From contig NZ_CP019419.1 in the NCBI RefSeq assembly GCF_001975665.1, forward strand, positions 1,178,001 to 1,242,000: a stretch of 64,000 nt of DNA. The letters run 5' to 3'. Below the pieces are notes generated by a model, which did not search any database, had not been told where the DNA came from, and saw nothing but the letters and a program-made list of their open reading frames with translations. A program made the position numbers and the translations under genes. The stretch is from Polaribacter reichenbachii (lineage in GTDB: Bacteria; Bacteroidota; Bacteroidia; Flavobacteriales; Flavobacteriaceae). Below, piece after piece: positions 9,835-18,277 of the stretch; within the stretch, counting starts at the first letter, position 1, and each line of letters begins with the position of its first letter.

Positions 9835-10743
9835 ATGAATAAAATATATCTACCCTTTATAGCATTTCTTTTTGTATGGCAATCGTATGCACAACAAGAC
9901 CCACAATATACACAGTATATGTATAATATGAATGTAATTAACCCAGCTTATGCTGGTTCTTCAGATTATCTTTCTATAAGAGCACTTTACAGAACACAAT
10001 GGGTTGGTCTAACAGGAGGGCCAGAAACAGCAACTTTATCTATTCATTCTCCAGTAGGAAAACAAGTTGGATTAGGTTTATCTGTAATTAAAGATGAAAT
10101 TGGCCCTGTTAGAGAAACAAATGCTTCAGCAGATTTTTCTTATACTATTTCTGTAGGAAGAGAAAATAGGTTAGCCTTTGGAATTAAAGCAGGTGCTACG
10201 TTTCTCGATATAGGTTTGGCAAATAGAAATGTTTTACATCAAGATGATCCTTTACTAAATACAATAAATGAAGTAACACCAAATGTTGGTGCTGGAGCTT
10301 ATTTTTATAAACCAAGCAAATACTATGTTTCTGTTTCTATGCCTAATATTCTTAATTCTGTACATATAAATGCTCAAGATAAAAAAATAGGTTCTGAAGT
10401 CCAGCATTTATTTGCAGCAGCAGGCTATGTATTTAAACTATCAAAAGACTTTAAACTTAAACCTCACGGGCTATTAAAAATGGCAAAGAATAGTCCTGTT
10501 AGTTTCGATATTAATGCCAATTTATTTATGTACAATAAAGTAGAATTTGGTATTGGTTACAGGTTAAATGACTCTTTTAGTGGAGTGATTAACTTTTTAG
10601 TTTCTCAAAATCTAAGAATTGGTTATGCTTATGATAAGGTAACTTCCAATTTAAATATCACCTCAAATTCTTCACATGAAGTCTTTCTTAATTTCGACAT
10701 TAATTTATCAAAAAAAGTATCACGCTCACCACGTTATTTTTAA
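9835..10743 (+). CDS. PorP/SprF family type IX secretion outer-membrane protein
   Basis: A 302-aa outer-membrane beta-barrel with signal peptide FLFVWQSYAQ and the family N-terminus QDPQYTQYMYNMNVINPAYAG, then ALYRTQWVGLTGGPET. PorP/SprF proteins help export and attach specific T9SS cargo; SprF of Flavobacterium johnsoniae serves the adhesin SprB. I chose the ATG at 9835 because it starts the signal peptide; the frame extends upstream to 9646 but that part overlaps the lectin gene. It sits between two type B cargo genes and the PorE-like gene, consistent with a dedicated cargo-anchoring set. Confidence 0.93.
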   Translation: MNKIYLPFIAFLFVWQSYAQQDPQYTQYMYNMNVINPAYAGSSDYLSIRALYRTQWVGLTGGPETATLSIHSPVGKQVGLGLSVIKDEIGPVRETNASADFSYTISVGRENRLAFGIKAGATFLDIGLANRNVLHQDDPLLNTINEVTPNVGAGAYFYKPSKYYVSVSMPNILNSVHINAQDKKIGSEVQHLFAAAGYVFKLSKDFKLKPHGLLKMAKNSPVSFDINANLFMYNKVEFGIGYRLNDSFSGVINFLVSQNLRIGYAYDKVTSNLNITSNSSHEVFLNFDINLSKKVSRSPRYF

Positions 10744-10760
10744 CGGTTTAATAAAATAAA

Positions 10761-12650
10761 ATGAAATACTTAAAAATAATAACACTAGCTTTTTTAATGA
10801 GTAATTTAGTTTTAATTGCTCAAAATAAAAACACAAAATTAGCAGATAAATATTTTAATAATTTTGAATTTATAGATGCTATTAAAAACTACCAGAAAGT
10901 AGTTAAAGATGGTAAAGCAAACACATATGTTTATACACAATTAGCTAAAGCCAATTATAAGATATTTAATACTATAGAAGCAGAAAAATGGTATGCTAAA
11001 GCACTTGAAAAATCTAAAAATGCAGAAATAATATATAATTATGCAGAAATATTAAAGATTAATGGTAAATATGATTTATATGCTATTTGGATGCAGAAAT
11101 TTGCAACACTTAGCCCAAAAGATTATAGAGCTATTGCATTTAAATCAAATCCAGATTATATATTTAAAATTTTAAATCAATACAAACAATATGAGTTAAG
11201 TTCTTTAGATTTTAATTCATCAGAGTCAGATTTTGGGGGAACTATTAAAGATGGAATTTTATATTTTTCTTCAGGAAGAAATATGAAAAGAAAAAAATAT
11301 AGTTGGAATGAGGAACCTTTTTTAGATATCTATAAAGTTCAGATGACAGATAGCATAATTACAGAAGCTATAGAAATTGAAGGAGAAATAAACACAAAAT
11401 ACCACGAAGGATTAGTTTCTTTTAGTCCAGATGGCAATACTATGTACTTCTCTCGTGAGAGCTTTTACAATGGAGTTTATGAAAAAAAGGAAGGAAGTAA
11501 TACTAAAATAAGTGTAATTCAATTATTTACAGCTAAAAAAAATGGAGAAAAATGGAGCAACATAAAAGGATTGCCATTTAATGGTAACAATTACTCTGTT
11601 AAAAATCCATCTGTTAGTGCTGATGGAAAAACGTTATATTTTTCATCTAATATGCCAGGAACTGTAGGTGATTTTGATATTTTTAAGGTAAGTATTAAAG
11701 AAAATGGTGCCTTTGGAAAACCTGTTAATCTTGGAAAAAAAATTAATACTAAAGAACAAGAAATGTTTCCTTTTATTAGTGATGATAATACACTGTACTT
11801 TTCTTCAACAGGACATTTAGGTCTTGGTGGATTGGATATATTCTATATTGATAAAGAAGATCAATCCATAAAAAATATTGGTACACCTGTAAATAGTAAT
11901 TCAGATGATTTTGCTTTTAGCATTAACAATAAAACAAAAGAAGGTTTTGTTTCTTCTAATAGAAGTGACGGTAAAGGAAATGATGATATTTATGCTATTA
12001 AACAATTAAAACCATGCAACGTAGATCTTTCAATTTCAGTAATTGATAGTAAAACTTTTACCAAAATTATAGGAGCAACCGTAATACTTAATGATAAGTT
12101 TGGTAAAACGTTATCAACCCAAATAACAGATAAAAACGGAAAAATAAATTATACAATAGCGTGTAATAAACCTGTAGATGTTTATGGAAAAATTAAAGGA
12201 TATGAGAATAATTCTATTGCGTTTTTGGGAAGTCAAAAAAACAAAGAATATATACAAGTATTTTTAACTCCAATTCAAGAAATTATTCAAGCGAATAAAG
12301 TTGTATTAAATCCTATTTTATTTGATTTTAATAAAGCAAATATTACAACACATAGTGCTTTAGAATTAGACAAACTTGTAGAGGTAATGACAAATTATCC
12401 TAAAATGGTAATAGTAGTAGAAGGACACACAGATAACAGTGGTTCTATAGAATATAATAAAAAATTGTCTGATAGACGAGCAAAGTCGATTGTACAATAT
12501 GTTATATCAAAAGGTATTGATTCTAATAGAATTTCTGGCATTGGAAAAGGAGAAAGTGATCCAAAAATAGACTGTGGTTCTAAATGTACTGAAGTAGAAA
12601 AGCAAACCAATAGACGTTCAGAGTTTATTATTCTTAATGGTAGTTTCTAA
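10761..12650 (+). CDS. PorE-like OmpA-family protein (TPR, beta-propeller, CRD, OmpA)
   Basis: Domain order: signal peptide (1-20); two or three TPR-like helical repeats (about 24-120, ADKYFNNFEFIDAIKNYQKV); a PD40/WD40-like propeller (about 150-410) with GLVSFSPDGNTMYFSRE, PSVSADGKTLYFSSN and FPFISDDNTLYFSS; a carboxypeptidase-regulatory-like domain near 420-500; and a C-terminal OmpA peptidoglycan-binding domain (FDFNKANIT, VEGHTDNSGS, LSDRRAKSIVQYV). This is the architecture described for PorE of Porphyromonas gingivalis, which anchors the T9SS outer-membrane parts to peptidoglycan. The gene is 17 bp after the PorP/SprF gene. Paralogues of this type accompany adhesin loci in flavobacteria, so it may be a cargo-specific paralogue rather than core PorE. 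Confidence 0.9.
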   Translation: MKYLKIITLAFLMSNLVLIAQNKNTKLADKYFNNFEFIDAIKNYQKVVKDGKANTYVYTQLAKANYKIFNTIEAEKWYAKALEKSKNAEIIYNYAEILKINGKYDLYAIWMQKFATLSPKDYRAIAFKSNPDYIFKILNQYKQYELSSLDFNSSESDFGGTIKDGILYFSSGRNMKRKKYSWNEEPFLDIYKVQMTDSIITEAIEIEGEINTKYHEGLVSFSPDGNTMYFSRESFYNGVYEKKEGSNTKISVIQLFTAKKNGEKWSNIKGLPFNGNNYSVKNPSVSADGKTLYFSSNMPGTVGDFDIFKVSIKENGAFGKPVNLGKKINTKEQEMFPFISDDNTLYFSSTGHLGLGGLDIFYIDKEDQSIKNIGTPVNSNSDDFAFSINNKTKEGFVSSNRSDGKGNDDIYAIKQLKPCNVDLSISVIDSKTFTKIIGATVILNDKFGKTLSTQITDKNGKINYTIACNKPVDVYGKIKGYENNSIAFLGSQKNKEYIQVFLTPIQEIIQANKVVLNPILFDFNKANITTHSALELDKLVEVMTNYPKMVIVVEGHTDNSGSIEYNKKLSDRRAKSIVQYVISKGIDSNRISGIGKGESDPKIDCGSKCTEVEKQTNRRSEFIILNGSF

Positions 12651-12683
12651 AAGATAGAAAAGAACACTTTTAACATTTATTAG

Positions 12684-12756
12684 CCCATTGAATTTTATGC
12701 GTTAAAAAAAGGATAAGTAATATCCATTTTTAATAAAACACATAAAATACAATGGG
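12684..12756. repeat. 73-nt near-perfect hairpin between convergent genes
   Basis: Arms cccattgaattttatg (12684-12699) and cataaaatacaatggg (12741-12756) pair with one mismatch in 16. The interior carries a nested stem ggata/tatcc (12711-12715, 12721-12725) extended by A/T pairs, so nearly the whole segment folds on itself. It lies between the PorE-like gene (plus) and the 47-aa gene (minus) and ends in a T-rich run, so it may be a bidirectional terminator, though it is unusually long for one. Confidence 0.6.
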
Positions 12757-12758
12757 TT

Positions 12759-12902
12759 TTAATTTGCTAAAACAGCCAACATTAACCTTTTGTATTTATT
12801 CATTTCTAAAAGCGCATTGAAATAAGCACTTATTTGTCCGTTTTTCATAAACTCAATAGAGTCTTGTTTAGCGTTTTCGTATTTGTTGGTTAGCTCGTTC
12901 AT
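12759..12902 (-). CDS. Small conserved-looking protein, 47 aa
   Basis: ATG at 12902 and stop at 12759-12761 encode 47 residues, beginning MNELTNKYENAKQDSIEFMK and ending MNKYKRLMLAVLAN. The predicted product is a soluble helix with a hydrophobic C-terminal tip and no signal peptide. The composition and the clean termination beside a hairpin suggest a real gene rather than chance. I recall similar small flavobacterial proteins ending KRLMVAVVAN, but could not check. Function unknown. Confidence 0.6.
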   Translation of the reverse strand: MNELTNKYENAKQDSIEFMKNGQISAYFNALLEMNKYKRLMLAVLAN

Positions 12903-13014
12903 AATATTAGTTTTTTAATTGGTTGTATACCCTAAAGACAACTTTCGTGCCAAAACGTTACAAGAATTGTCAGAAATATGATGGGTTTAATATAAAATTA
13001 ACATTTATGTTAAT

Positions 13015-13022
13015 TATCTTTG
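13015..13022 (+). promoter_or_regulatory. -7 promoter box implying a leaderless transcript
   Basis: TATCTTTG matches TAnnTTTG. Its last base is only 6 nt before the ATG at 13029, so the transcript probably starts at or next to the start codon. Confidence 0.5.
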
Positions 13023-13028
13023 AATTGT

Positions 13029-14837
13029 ATGAAGCACGTTTTATTATCTATTTTCCTAGTAATTAGCTGTTTTTCTTTTGGTCAGCAGAAAGAAGATCAG
13101 AATAATTTTTTCTTGGCAGAAACTTATTTTAGACAAGGAGAATATGAAAAAGCGATACAGATTTATCAAAAATTATACGAGAAAAGTTCTTTTAACACCA
13201 CTTATTTAAATCGATTAATTACTTGTTATCAAGAAACTGATAAATTTGAAGTTGCAGAAAACCTACTGAAAAACAAACTAAAAGAAAACCCAACTCAGAG
13301 TTATTTATATGTTTTTTTAGGATACAATTTCGAAAAACAACACCTTAAAGAAATTGCAAAAAATAACTACGAAAAAGCTATAAACTCTTTAGATGCTAAT
13401 GGTGCTTATGGTGGCATTATTGGTCGTTTATTTAAAGATTACAATCTTTTAGATTATGCGATTCTCGCTTATGAAAAAGCTATGGAAAGCAACGAAAATT
13501 CGAATTATAATTTTCAAATAGCTCAGATTTATGGAGAAAAAGGCGATTTTAAGTTGATGTTTGAATCCTACATAAATTTAGTTGATAAAAACGAAAACTA
13601 TTTAAACCTCATTCAGAGATATGCAAGCAAATACATAACTGATGATGCCGAAAATGAAACCAATATTCTATTCAGAAAAACCTTATTAAGAAAAGCTGTA
13701 ACAAAACCTAAAGACGAATGGAATATGCTTTTAAGTTGGTTATTTGCTCAACAAAAAGATTATGGCAAAGCCTTAATTCAAGAAAAAGCATTGTATCAAA
13801 GAAGCGCATCAGATTTATCTGACATTTTTAGTTTAGGTAAACTGGCCTTTGACAATAAAGATTACGAAGCTTCTGAGAATTGTTTTAACTTTATTGATAA
13901 AAATTCGTTTTTAAAAGAAGAAAAAATTGAAGCAAATTTATACTTAGCAAAAATTGCTGTAGCCACAAAAAACCCAAATACAGAAAAGTTATTTCAAGAA
14001 TTATTTAAACAATTTGGTAAAAACCAACAAACCATAGATTTACAAGTTGAATATGCCGATTTTTTAACTTTTCAGAAAAATCAACCAGAAAAAGCCACCA
14101 CAATTTTAAAAGAAGCTTTAACCTTTTCTAAATCTAAATTTGATAAAGGCAGCATCAAACTAAAATTAGGTGATGTATTGGTTTTTAGAGGACAGTTTAA
14201 TAAAGCTTTAATTTATTTTTCTCAAATTCAAACACAATTAAAAGGATCTGAATTGGCACAACAAGCACGTTTTAAAGTAGCACAAACAAGTTATTTTAAA
14301 GGCGATTTTGATTGGGCTAAAGCACAATTAAAAATCTTAAAAAGCTCTACAACACAATTAATTGCTAATGATGCTGTAGATTTATTTTTAAGAATTACAG
14401 ACAACGAACCTGTAGATTCTATTCCTTCTGGTTTAAAACAATTAGCAAAAGCAGAACTACTTTCTTATCAGAATAAAAATAAAGAAGCTTTACAAGAGAT
14501 AGATAACTTATTTTCATCCAAAGAAATATTAATTAATGGATTAGTTCCTGGAGAAATTATTTATGATGATGTACTTTTGCTACAAGCAAAATTATTGATT
14601 AAACAAGAAAAATATTTAGAAGCAATTGCGAGTTTAGAGAAAATTATTGCTGCAGACAATCAAGGTTTTTTAACAGATGATGTTTATTTTTTAATGGCAG
14701 AAACCTACAATAAAAAGCTAAATGATACAGAAAAAGCAAAAGAATATTATCAGAAAATAATTTTCGATCATCCTTCTAGTATTTATTTAGTTGATGCTCG
14801 AAAAAAATATCGTAAATTAAGAGGAGATGATATATAG
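13029..14837 (+). CDS. Periplasmic TPR-repeat protein
   Basis: A 602-aa protein with a signal peptide (MKHVLLSIFLVISCFSFGQ) and TPR-type helical repeats along its whole length, for example AETYFRQGEYEKAIQIYQKL at about 28-47, AYEKAMESNENSNYNFQIAQ and FKVAQTSYFKGDFDWAKAQL. It probably acts as a periplasmic scaffold. The ATG at 13029 is chosen because it starts the signal peptide and follows a -7 box closely; a TTG nine bases earlier is less likely. DUF4286, a small membrane protein, rsmA and mgtE follow on the same strand with short gaps. No specific partner can be named. Confidence 0.88.
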   Translation: MKHVLLSIFLVISCFSFGQQKEDQNNFFLAETYFRQGEYEKAIQIYQKLYEKSSFNTTYLNRLITCYQETDKFEVAENLLKNKLKENPTQSYLYVFLGYNFEKQHLKEIAKNNYEKAINSLDANGAYGGIIGRLFKDYNLLDYAILAYEKAMESNENSNYNFQIAQIYGEKGDFKLMFESYINLVDKNENYLNLIQRYASKYITDDAENETNILFRKTLLRKAVTKPKDEWNMLLSWLFAQQKDYGKALIQEKALYQRSASDLSDIFSLGKLAFDNKDYEASENCFNFIDKNSFLKEEKIEANLYLAKIAVATKNPNTEKLFQELFKQFGKNQQTIDLQVEYADFLTFQKNQPEKATTILKEALTFSKSKFDKGSIKLKLGDVLVFRGQFNKALIYFSQIQTQLKGSELAQQARFKVAQTSYFKGDFDWAKAQLKILKSSTTQLIANDAVDLFLRITDNEPVDSIPSGLKQLAKAELLSYQNKNKEALQEIDNLFSSKEILINGLVPGEIIYDDVLLLQAKLLIKQEKYLEAIASLEKIIAADNQGFLTDDVYFLMAETYNKKLNDTEKAKEYYQKIIFDHPSSIYLVDARKKYRKLRGDDI

Positions 14838-14889
14838 TTTTTAATCTAACTTTTGTTTGATAAAAACTTTATACTAAAAACGAAAAGAA

Positions 14890-15219
14890 ATGTACATATA
14901 CAACGTAACTATAAATATTGATGATGCAATTCACAAAGAATGGCTAACTTGGATGGAAACCCATATTTTAGATGTACTAAACACAGGTAAATTTCAATCG
15001 GCTAAATTTACCCAAGTTTTGGTAGATGAAGAAATGGGAGGCAAAACCTATTCTGTGCAATACTCAGCAGAAACCAGAGAAGATTTAGAAGATTATTACA
15101 ATGAAGATGCAGACAATTTACGCATAGAAATTGCAAAAAAATTCGGCGATAAAATGTTAGCTTTTAGAACAGAATTAAAATTGATAAAAGAATATTATCC
15201 AACAAACGTTAGTAATTAA
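14890..15219 (+). CDS. DUF4286 family protein
   Basis: A 109-aa cytoplasmic protein starting MYIYNVTINIDDAIHKEWLTW, the hallmark of DUF4286, with FQSAKFTQVL and a C-terminal KFGDKMLAFRTELKLI. The fold is probably a ferredoxin-like alpha/beta dimer related to antibiotic-biosynthesis-monooxygenase-like proteins; that is family-level inference. Function unknown. In flavobacteria it commonly sits just upstream of rsmA, as here, with a small membrane-protein gene between them. The stop codon overlaps the next start (TAATG), pointing to translational coupling. Confidence 0.9.
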   Translation: MYIYNVTINIDDAIHKEWLTWMETHILDVLNTGKFQSAKFTQVLVDEEMGGKTYSVQYSAETREDLEDYYNEDADNLRIEIAKKFGDKMLAFRTELKLIKEYYPTNVSN

Positions 15220-15398
15220 TGAAAATTGATTTTTACACCCATAGAAAAAAGTTTTTAGTTTTTGGAATATTATCTTTAATTAGTGGTGTTCTATTGGCTT
15301 TTCTAAAATGGGGAATTGAGCCAGAAGAAACAATTGCTGGTACTCTATGTGGTGTAGGTTTACCAATCATAATTATATCATTATCATCAAAAAAGTAA
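15219..15398 (+). CDS. Small two-helix membrane protein, 59 aa
   Basis: ATG at 15219 overlaps the DUF4286 stop by one base (TAATG); the stop is at 15396-15398, 7 bp before rsmA. The 59-aa product starts MKIDFYTHRKK, then has two predicted membrane helices (about FLVFGILSLISGVLLAFL and TLCGVGLPIIIISL) separated by KWGIEPEET, and ends SKK. It is clearly in the operon by spacing. No family recognised; a small inner-membrane protein of unknown role. Confidence 0.75.
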   Translation: MKIDFYTHRKKFLVFGILSLISGVLLAFLKWGIEPEETIAGTLCGVGLPIIIISLSSKK

Positions 15399-15405
15399 TT
15401 AAGTT

Positions 15406-16209
15406 ATGTCTGTAAAAGCAAAGAAACATTTAGGTCAGCATTTTTTAACAGATGAAACCATTGCAAAAGATATTGCAGATGCTTTAACTGAAAATGGTTA
15501 TGATAACATCTTAGAAATTGGTCCAGGAATGGGTGTTTTAACCAAATATCTTTTACAGAAAAAAGTTAAAACAACAGTACTAGAATTAGATCGAGAATCT
15601 GTTGCATATTTAAAAGATGTTTTTCCTGTAGAACACCTCAACTTAAATACATCCAAAGAAAAATTTGCGATTATAGAAGGCGATTTTTTAAAACAAAATA
15701 TCGAAGAAATTTTCAATAAAAAACAGGTAGCCATTATTGGTAATTTCCCATATAATATTTCTACACAAATTGTATTTAAAGCTATAGAGAACAGAGAATT
15801 TGTACCTGAATTTGCAGGTATGTTTCAAAAAGAAGTAGCAATGAGAATTGCAGAAAAAGAAGGCTCTAAAGTCTACGGAATTTTATCTGTTTTAACACAA
15901 GCTTTTTTTGATGTAGAATACCTTTTTACAGTGCCACCAACTGTATTTAATCCGCCACCAAAAGTAGATTCTGGTGTAATTCGTCTTATCAGAAAAAAAG
16001 ATTACTCTTTACCTGTAGATGAAAAATTCTTCTTTAGAGTGGTTAAAACAGCATTTAATCAACGAAGAAAAATGTTACGTACCAGTTTAAAGTCCTTTAA
16101 ACTTTCGGATACGTTAAAAGAAGACCCTATCTTTGCGCGAAGGCCAGAACAATTATCGGTTTTGGAGTTTATATCTCTCACGCAAAAACTCGCAGAAAAT
16201 GGTATTTGA
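15406..16209 (+). CDS. rsmA: 16S rRNA (adenine(1518)-N(6)/adenine(1519)-N(6))-dimethyltransferase
   Basis: Dimethylates A1518 and A1519 in helix 45 of 16S rRNA during late 30S assembly, using S-adenosylmethionine. Visible features: [12 protein letters not shown] at the N-terminus, SAM motif [14 protein letters not shown] near residue 36, an acidic motif II (VLELDRES), and the adenine-methyltransferase motif IV as [22 protein letters not shown] and [13 protein letters not shown] are typical of the C-terminal domain. At 267 aa it is full length. Its 3' end overlaps the mgtE start by 11 bp, so the two are probably translated together. Confidence 0.97.
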   Translation: MSVKAKKHLGQHFLTDETIAKDIADALTENGYDNILEIGPGMGVLTKYLLQKKVKTTVLELDRESVAYLKDVFPVEHLNLNTSKEKFAIIEGDFLKQNIEEIFNKKQVAIIGNFPYNISTQIVFKAIENREFVPEFAGMFQKEVAMRIAEKEGSKVYGILSVLTQAFFDVEYLFTVPPTVFNPPPKVDSGVIRLIRKKDYSLPVDEKFFFRVVKTAFNQRRKMLRTSLKSFKLSDTLKEDPIFARRPEQLSVLEFISLTQKLAENGI

Positions 16210-17548
16210 AATCACTAACGAATTTCTAGAAAACCTTACCTCTCTTATAAAAGCTAACAACGAAAAAGCAATTACCAAATTGTTTAAAGAAGTGCATTAT
16301 GCAGATGTAGCAGAGGTTTTAGACGAGGTAAATTTCGAAGAAGCTATTTATATAATCAAGTTATTAGACAGCGAAAAAACATCAGAAATTCTTACAGAAT
16401 TAGAAGATGATATTCGTGAGAAAATTCTTAAAAATTTATCTGCTCAAGAAATTGCTGATGAAGTTGGTGAAATGGATACTGATGATGCTGCAGATATTAT
16501 TGGAGAACTTTCAGAAGAACGTCAAGAACGTGTAATAAAAGCCATAGATGATGATGAATTAGCAGCAGATATTAAAGAATTACTTTCTTATGGAGAAGAT
16601 ACTGCTGGTGCTTTAATGGCTAAAGAATTGGTAAAAGTTTATGAAACTTGGACAGTTGCTGGCTGTATGCGCAGAATTCGTGGTCAGGCAAAAGATGTTA
16701 CAAGAGTGCATTCTATTTATGTTGTAGATAAGGAAGATAAATTAGTGGGTAGATTATCTTTAAAAGACTTAATAATTGCTAAATCAGAACAACATATTGC
16801 AGATATTTTAAAAGTAAAAGTAGATGCTGTAAACGTAAATGAAGATGATGAAGAAGTAGCCAAAATAATGGCAAAATACGATTTAGAAGCCATACCAGTT
16901 GTAGATGATAACAATGTACTTTTAGGTAGAATTACTATTGATGATATTGTTGATGTTTTAAAAGAAGAAGCAGACAAAGATTATCAAATGGCAGCAGGTT
17001 TAACACAAGATGTAGATTCTGATGATAGTATTCTAGACCTTACAAAAGCACGTTTACCTTGGCTTTTTTTAGGGTTAATTGGTGGTATTGGCGCTTTTAT
17101 AATTATGGAAGGTTTTCAAGGAGTTTTCGAAAAATACGCATCATTATTCTTTTTTACACCTTTAATTGCAGCAATGGCTGGTAATGTTGGTGTACAATCA
17201 TCAGCAATTATTGTGCAAGGTTTAGCCAACGACGATGTAAAAGGAAGCATCAACAGCAGGTTAATAAAAGAAATGTTATTAGCAGCTTTAAACGGAATTA
17301 TTCTAGCAATTTTTCTTTTTCTTTTTGTTTGGATTTATGAAGGTAAAATAAACACAGCCTTAGCTATATCTAGCTCTTTAGTTATCGTAATTATTGTAGC
17401 TGGTTTAATTGGTACATTTGTGCCTCTATTCTTAGATAAAAGAGGTATAGATCCTGCAATTGCAACTGGGCCTTTTATTACAACATCCAACGATATTTTC
17501 GGGATTTTAATTTACTTTATGATTGCAAAAATGATTTTAGGAATTTAG
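16199..17548 (+). CDS. mgtE: Magnesium transporter MgtE
   Basis: Inner-membrane Mg2+ channel/transporter gated by cytoplasmic Mg2+. The 449-aa product shows the MgtE N-domain helices (about 1-125, acidic repeats such as [18 protein letters not shown]), two CBS domains (about 130-250; [20 protein letters not shown] and [20 protein letters not shown]), and five C-terminal membrane segments containing [20 protein letters not shown] and [19 protein letters not shown] place the start at the ATG at 16199 (MVFEITNEF), which overlaps rsmA by 11 bp; the longer upstream reading frame lies inside rsmA. Confidence 0.95.
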   Translation: MVFEITNEFLENLTSLIKANNEKAITKLFKEVHYADVAEVLDEVNFEEAIYIIKLLDSEKTSEILTELEDDIREKILKNLSAQEIADEVGEMDTDDAADIIGELSEERQERVIKAIDDDELAADIKELLSYGEDTAGALMAKELVKVYETWTVAGCMRRIRGQAKDVTRVHSIYVVDKEDKLVGRLSLKDLIIAKSEQHIADILKVKVDAVNVNEDDEEVAKIMAKYDLEAIPVVDDNNVLLGRITIDDIVDVLKEEADKDYQMAAGLTQDVDSDDSILDLTKARLPWLFLGLIGGIGAFIIMEGFQGVFEKYASLFFFTPLIAAMAGNVGVQSSAIIVQGLANDDVKGSINSRLIKEMLLAALNGIILAIFLFLFVWIYEGKINTALAISSSLVIVIIVAGLIGTFVPLFLDKRGIDPAIATGPFITTSNDIFGILIYFMIAKMILGI

Positions 17549-17580
17549 GTTTTTTACAACAAATTCATTATTTTCTTTGA

Positions 17581-17661
17581 AGCTATTTCCAGCTTTCAGC
17601 ACTCGCTTTTTTTGCCAAAAAAAGGCAAAAAAGAGCTCAAACAAATGCTTCAATCTGGGCT
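17581..17661 (-). repeat. Palindromic dispersed repeat, copy 2
   Basis: Read on the minus strand this shares with 3101-3185 the core tttgagctctttttt and aaaaaaagcgagtgc. The inner stem is closed by gcc/ggc where copy 1 has gt/ac, and the outer arms (agcccag / ctgg...agct) also pair but differ in sequence from copy 1. Structure is kept while sequence changes. Confidence 0.7.
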
Positions 17662-17707
17662 AGACTTGTTTGCTAAAAACAATATTTTTAGAGGTTATTA
17701 TCAAGTT

Positions 17708-18010
17708 TTAAAACTCTAAAGGTTCTTTTCTAGAAGGTCTAATTCTTAGTATATAAACAAATTTTGTGTCTATTAAATAAGAAATTCTATAACTATGTTT
17801 TTCAAAAAATCGAATATTACCTTTATTGTTTTTCTTGAGTAAATCTAATTTATAAATTTCTGCATTTGTAGCTAAAATAGAAACTGAATTATAAATTTCA
17901 ATAAAAATTCTTTTGGTAACATCTAAAGATTCACAGTGTTCTAAAAATTCAGAAAAACAAAAATTTAAGTCGGCTTCAGCATTATTTGTCCAGATTATTT
18001 CTCTGACCAT
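17708..18010 (-). CDS. RelE/ParE family toxin
   Basis: A 100-aa basic protein with the RelE/ParE pattern: MVREIIWTNNAEADLNFCFSE at the N-terminus (strand then helix), a central IYNSVSILATNAEIYKLD, NIRFFEKHSYRISYLID, and a final FVYILRIRPSRKEP strand carrying the usual basic residues. Such toxins cleave ribosome-bound mRNA (RelE) or poison gyrase (ParE); the sequence does not decide between them. Its start overlaps the antitoxin gene by 16 bp, the usual antitoxin-first order. Flanked by a repeat element downstream and a methyltransferase gene upstream. Confidence 0.85.
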   Translation of the reverse strand: MVREIIWTNNAEADLNFCFSEFLEHCESLDVTKRIFIEIYNSVSILATNAEIYKLDLLKKNNKGNIRFFEKHSYRISYLIDTKFVYILRIRPSRKEPLEF

Positions 18011-18231
18011 TTCATAATTTGTTTGCCAACTTCACTATGAGATATTGTTTTACCTTCTTTAATTTGAGCAATAGAACTGTCTATTTCTGCATTATATTGA
18101 GTTGTAGAAATTCTACCCGAAGTTACATTTTTTCTATTCTCAATTATATTTTTAATAATTTGAATTAAAGAAACATCCTCTACTTCATCAAGTTCTTTAT
18201 GTATCCATTTTAAATCTGCTTGTAAATCCAT
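17995..18231 (-). CDS. Antitoxin of the RelE/ParE-type pair
   Basis: A 78-aa protein read from the ATG at 18231 (MDLQADLKWIHKELDEVEDV); in-frame ATGs at 18237 and 18255 are also possible. It has an N-terminal helix, a helix VSLIQIIKNIIENRK, and an acidic/polar C-terminal tail ending SHSEVGKQIMKWSEK, which would wrap the toxin. No classical ribbon-helix-helix or HTH is obvious, though it resembles the short antitoxins paired with flavobacterial RelE/ParE toxins. The assignment rests on the 16-bp overlap with the toxin gene and on size. Confidence 0.75.
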   Translation of the reverse strand: MDLQADLKWIHKELDEVEDVSLIQIIKNIIENRKNVTSGRISTTQYNAEIDSSIAQIKEGKTISHSEVGKQIMKWSEK

Positions 18232-18256
18232 AAACATTAAACATTTATTTTTCAAT

Positions 18257-18264
18257 CAAATATA
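18257..18264 (-). promoter_or_regulatory. -7 promoter box for the toxin-antitoxin pair
   Basis: On the minus strand this reads TATATTTG, matching TAnnTTTG, 25 nt before the ATG at 18231. A second match, TAAATTTG (18273-18280), lies just upstream, overlapping the stop of the methyltransferase gene. Confidence 0.45.
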
Positions 18265-18277
18265 CAAATTATCAAAT

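Noticed and set aside
16133..16198. Upstream extension of mgtE
   Set aside because: Lies inside rsm[10 protein letters not shown] at 16199 is the family start.
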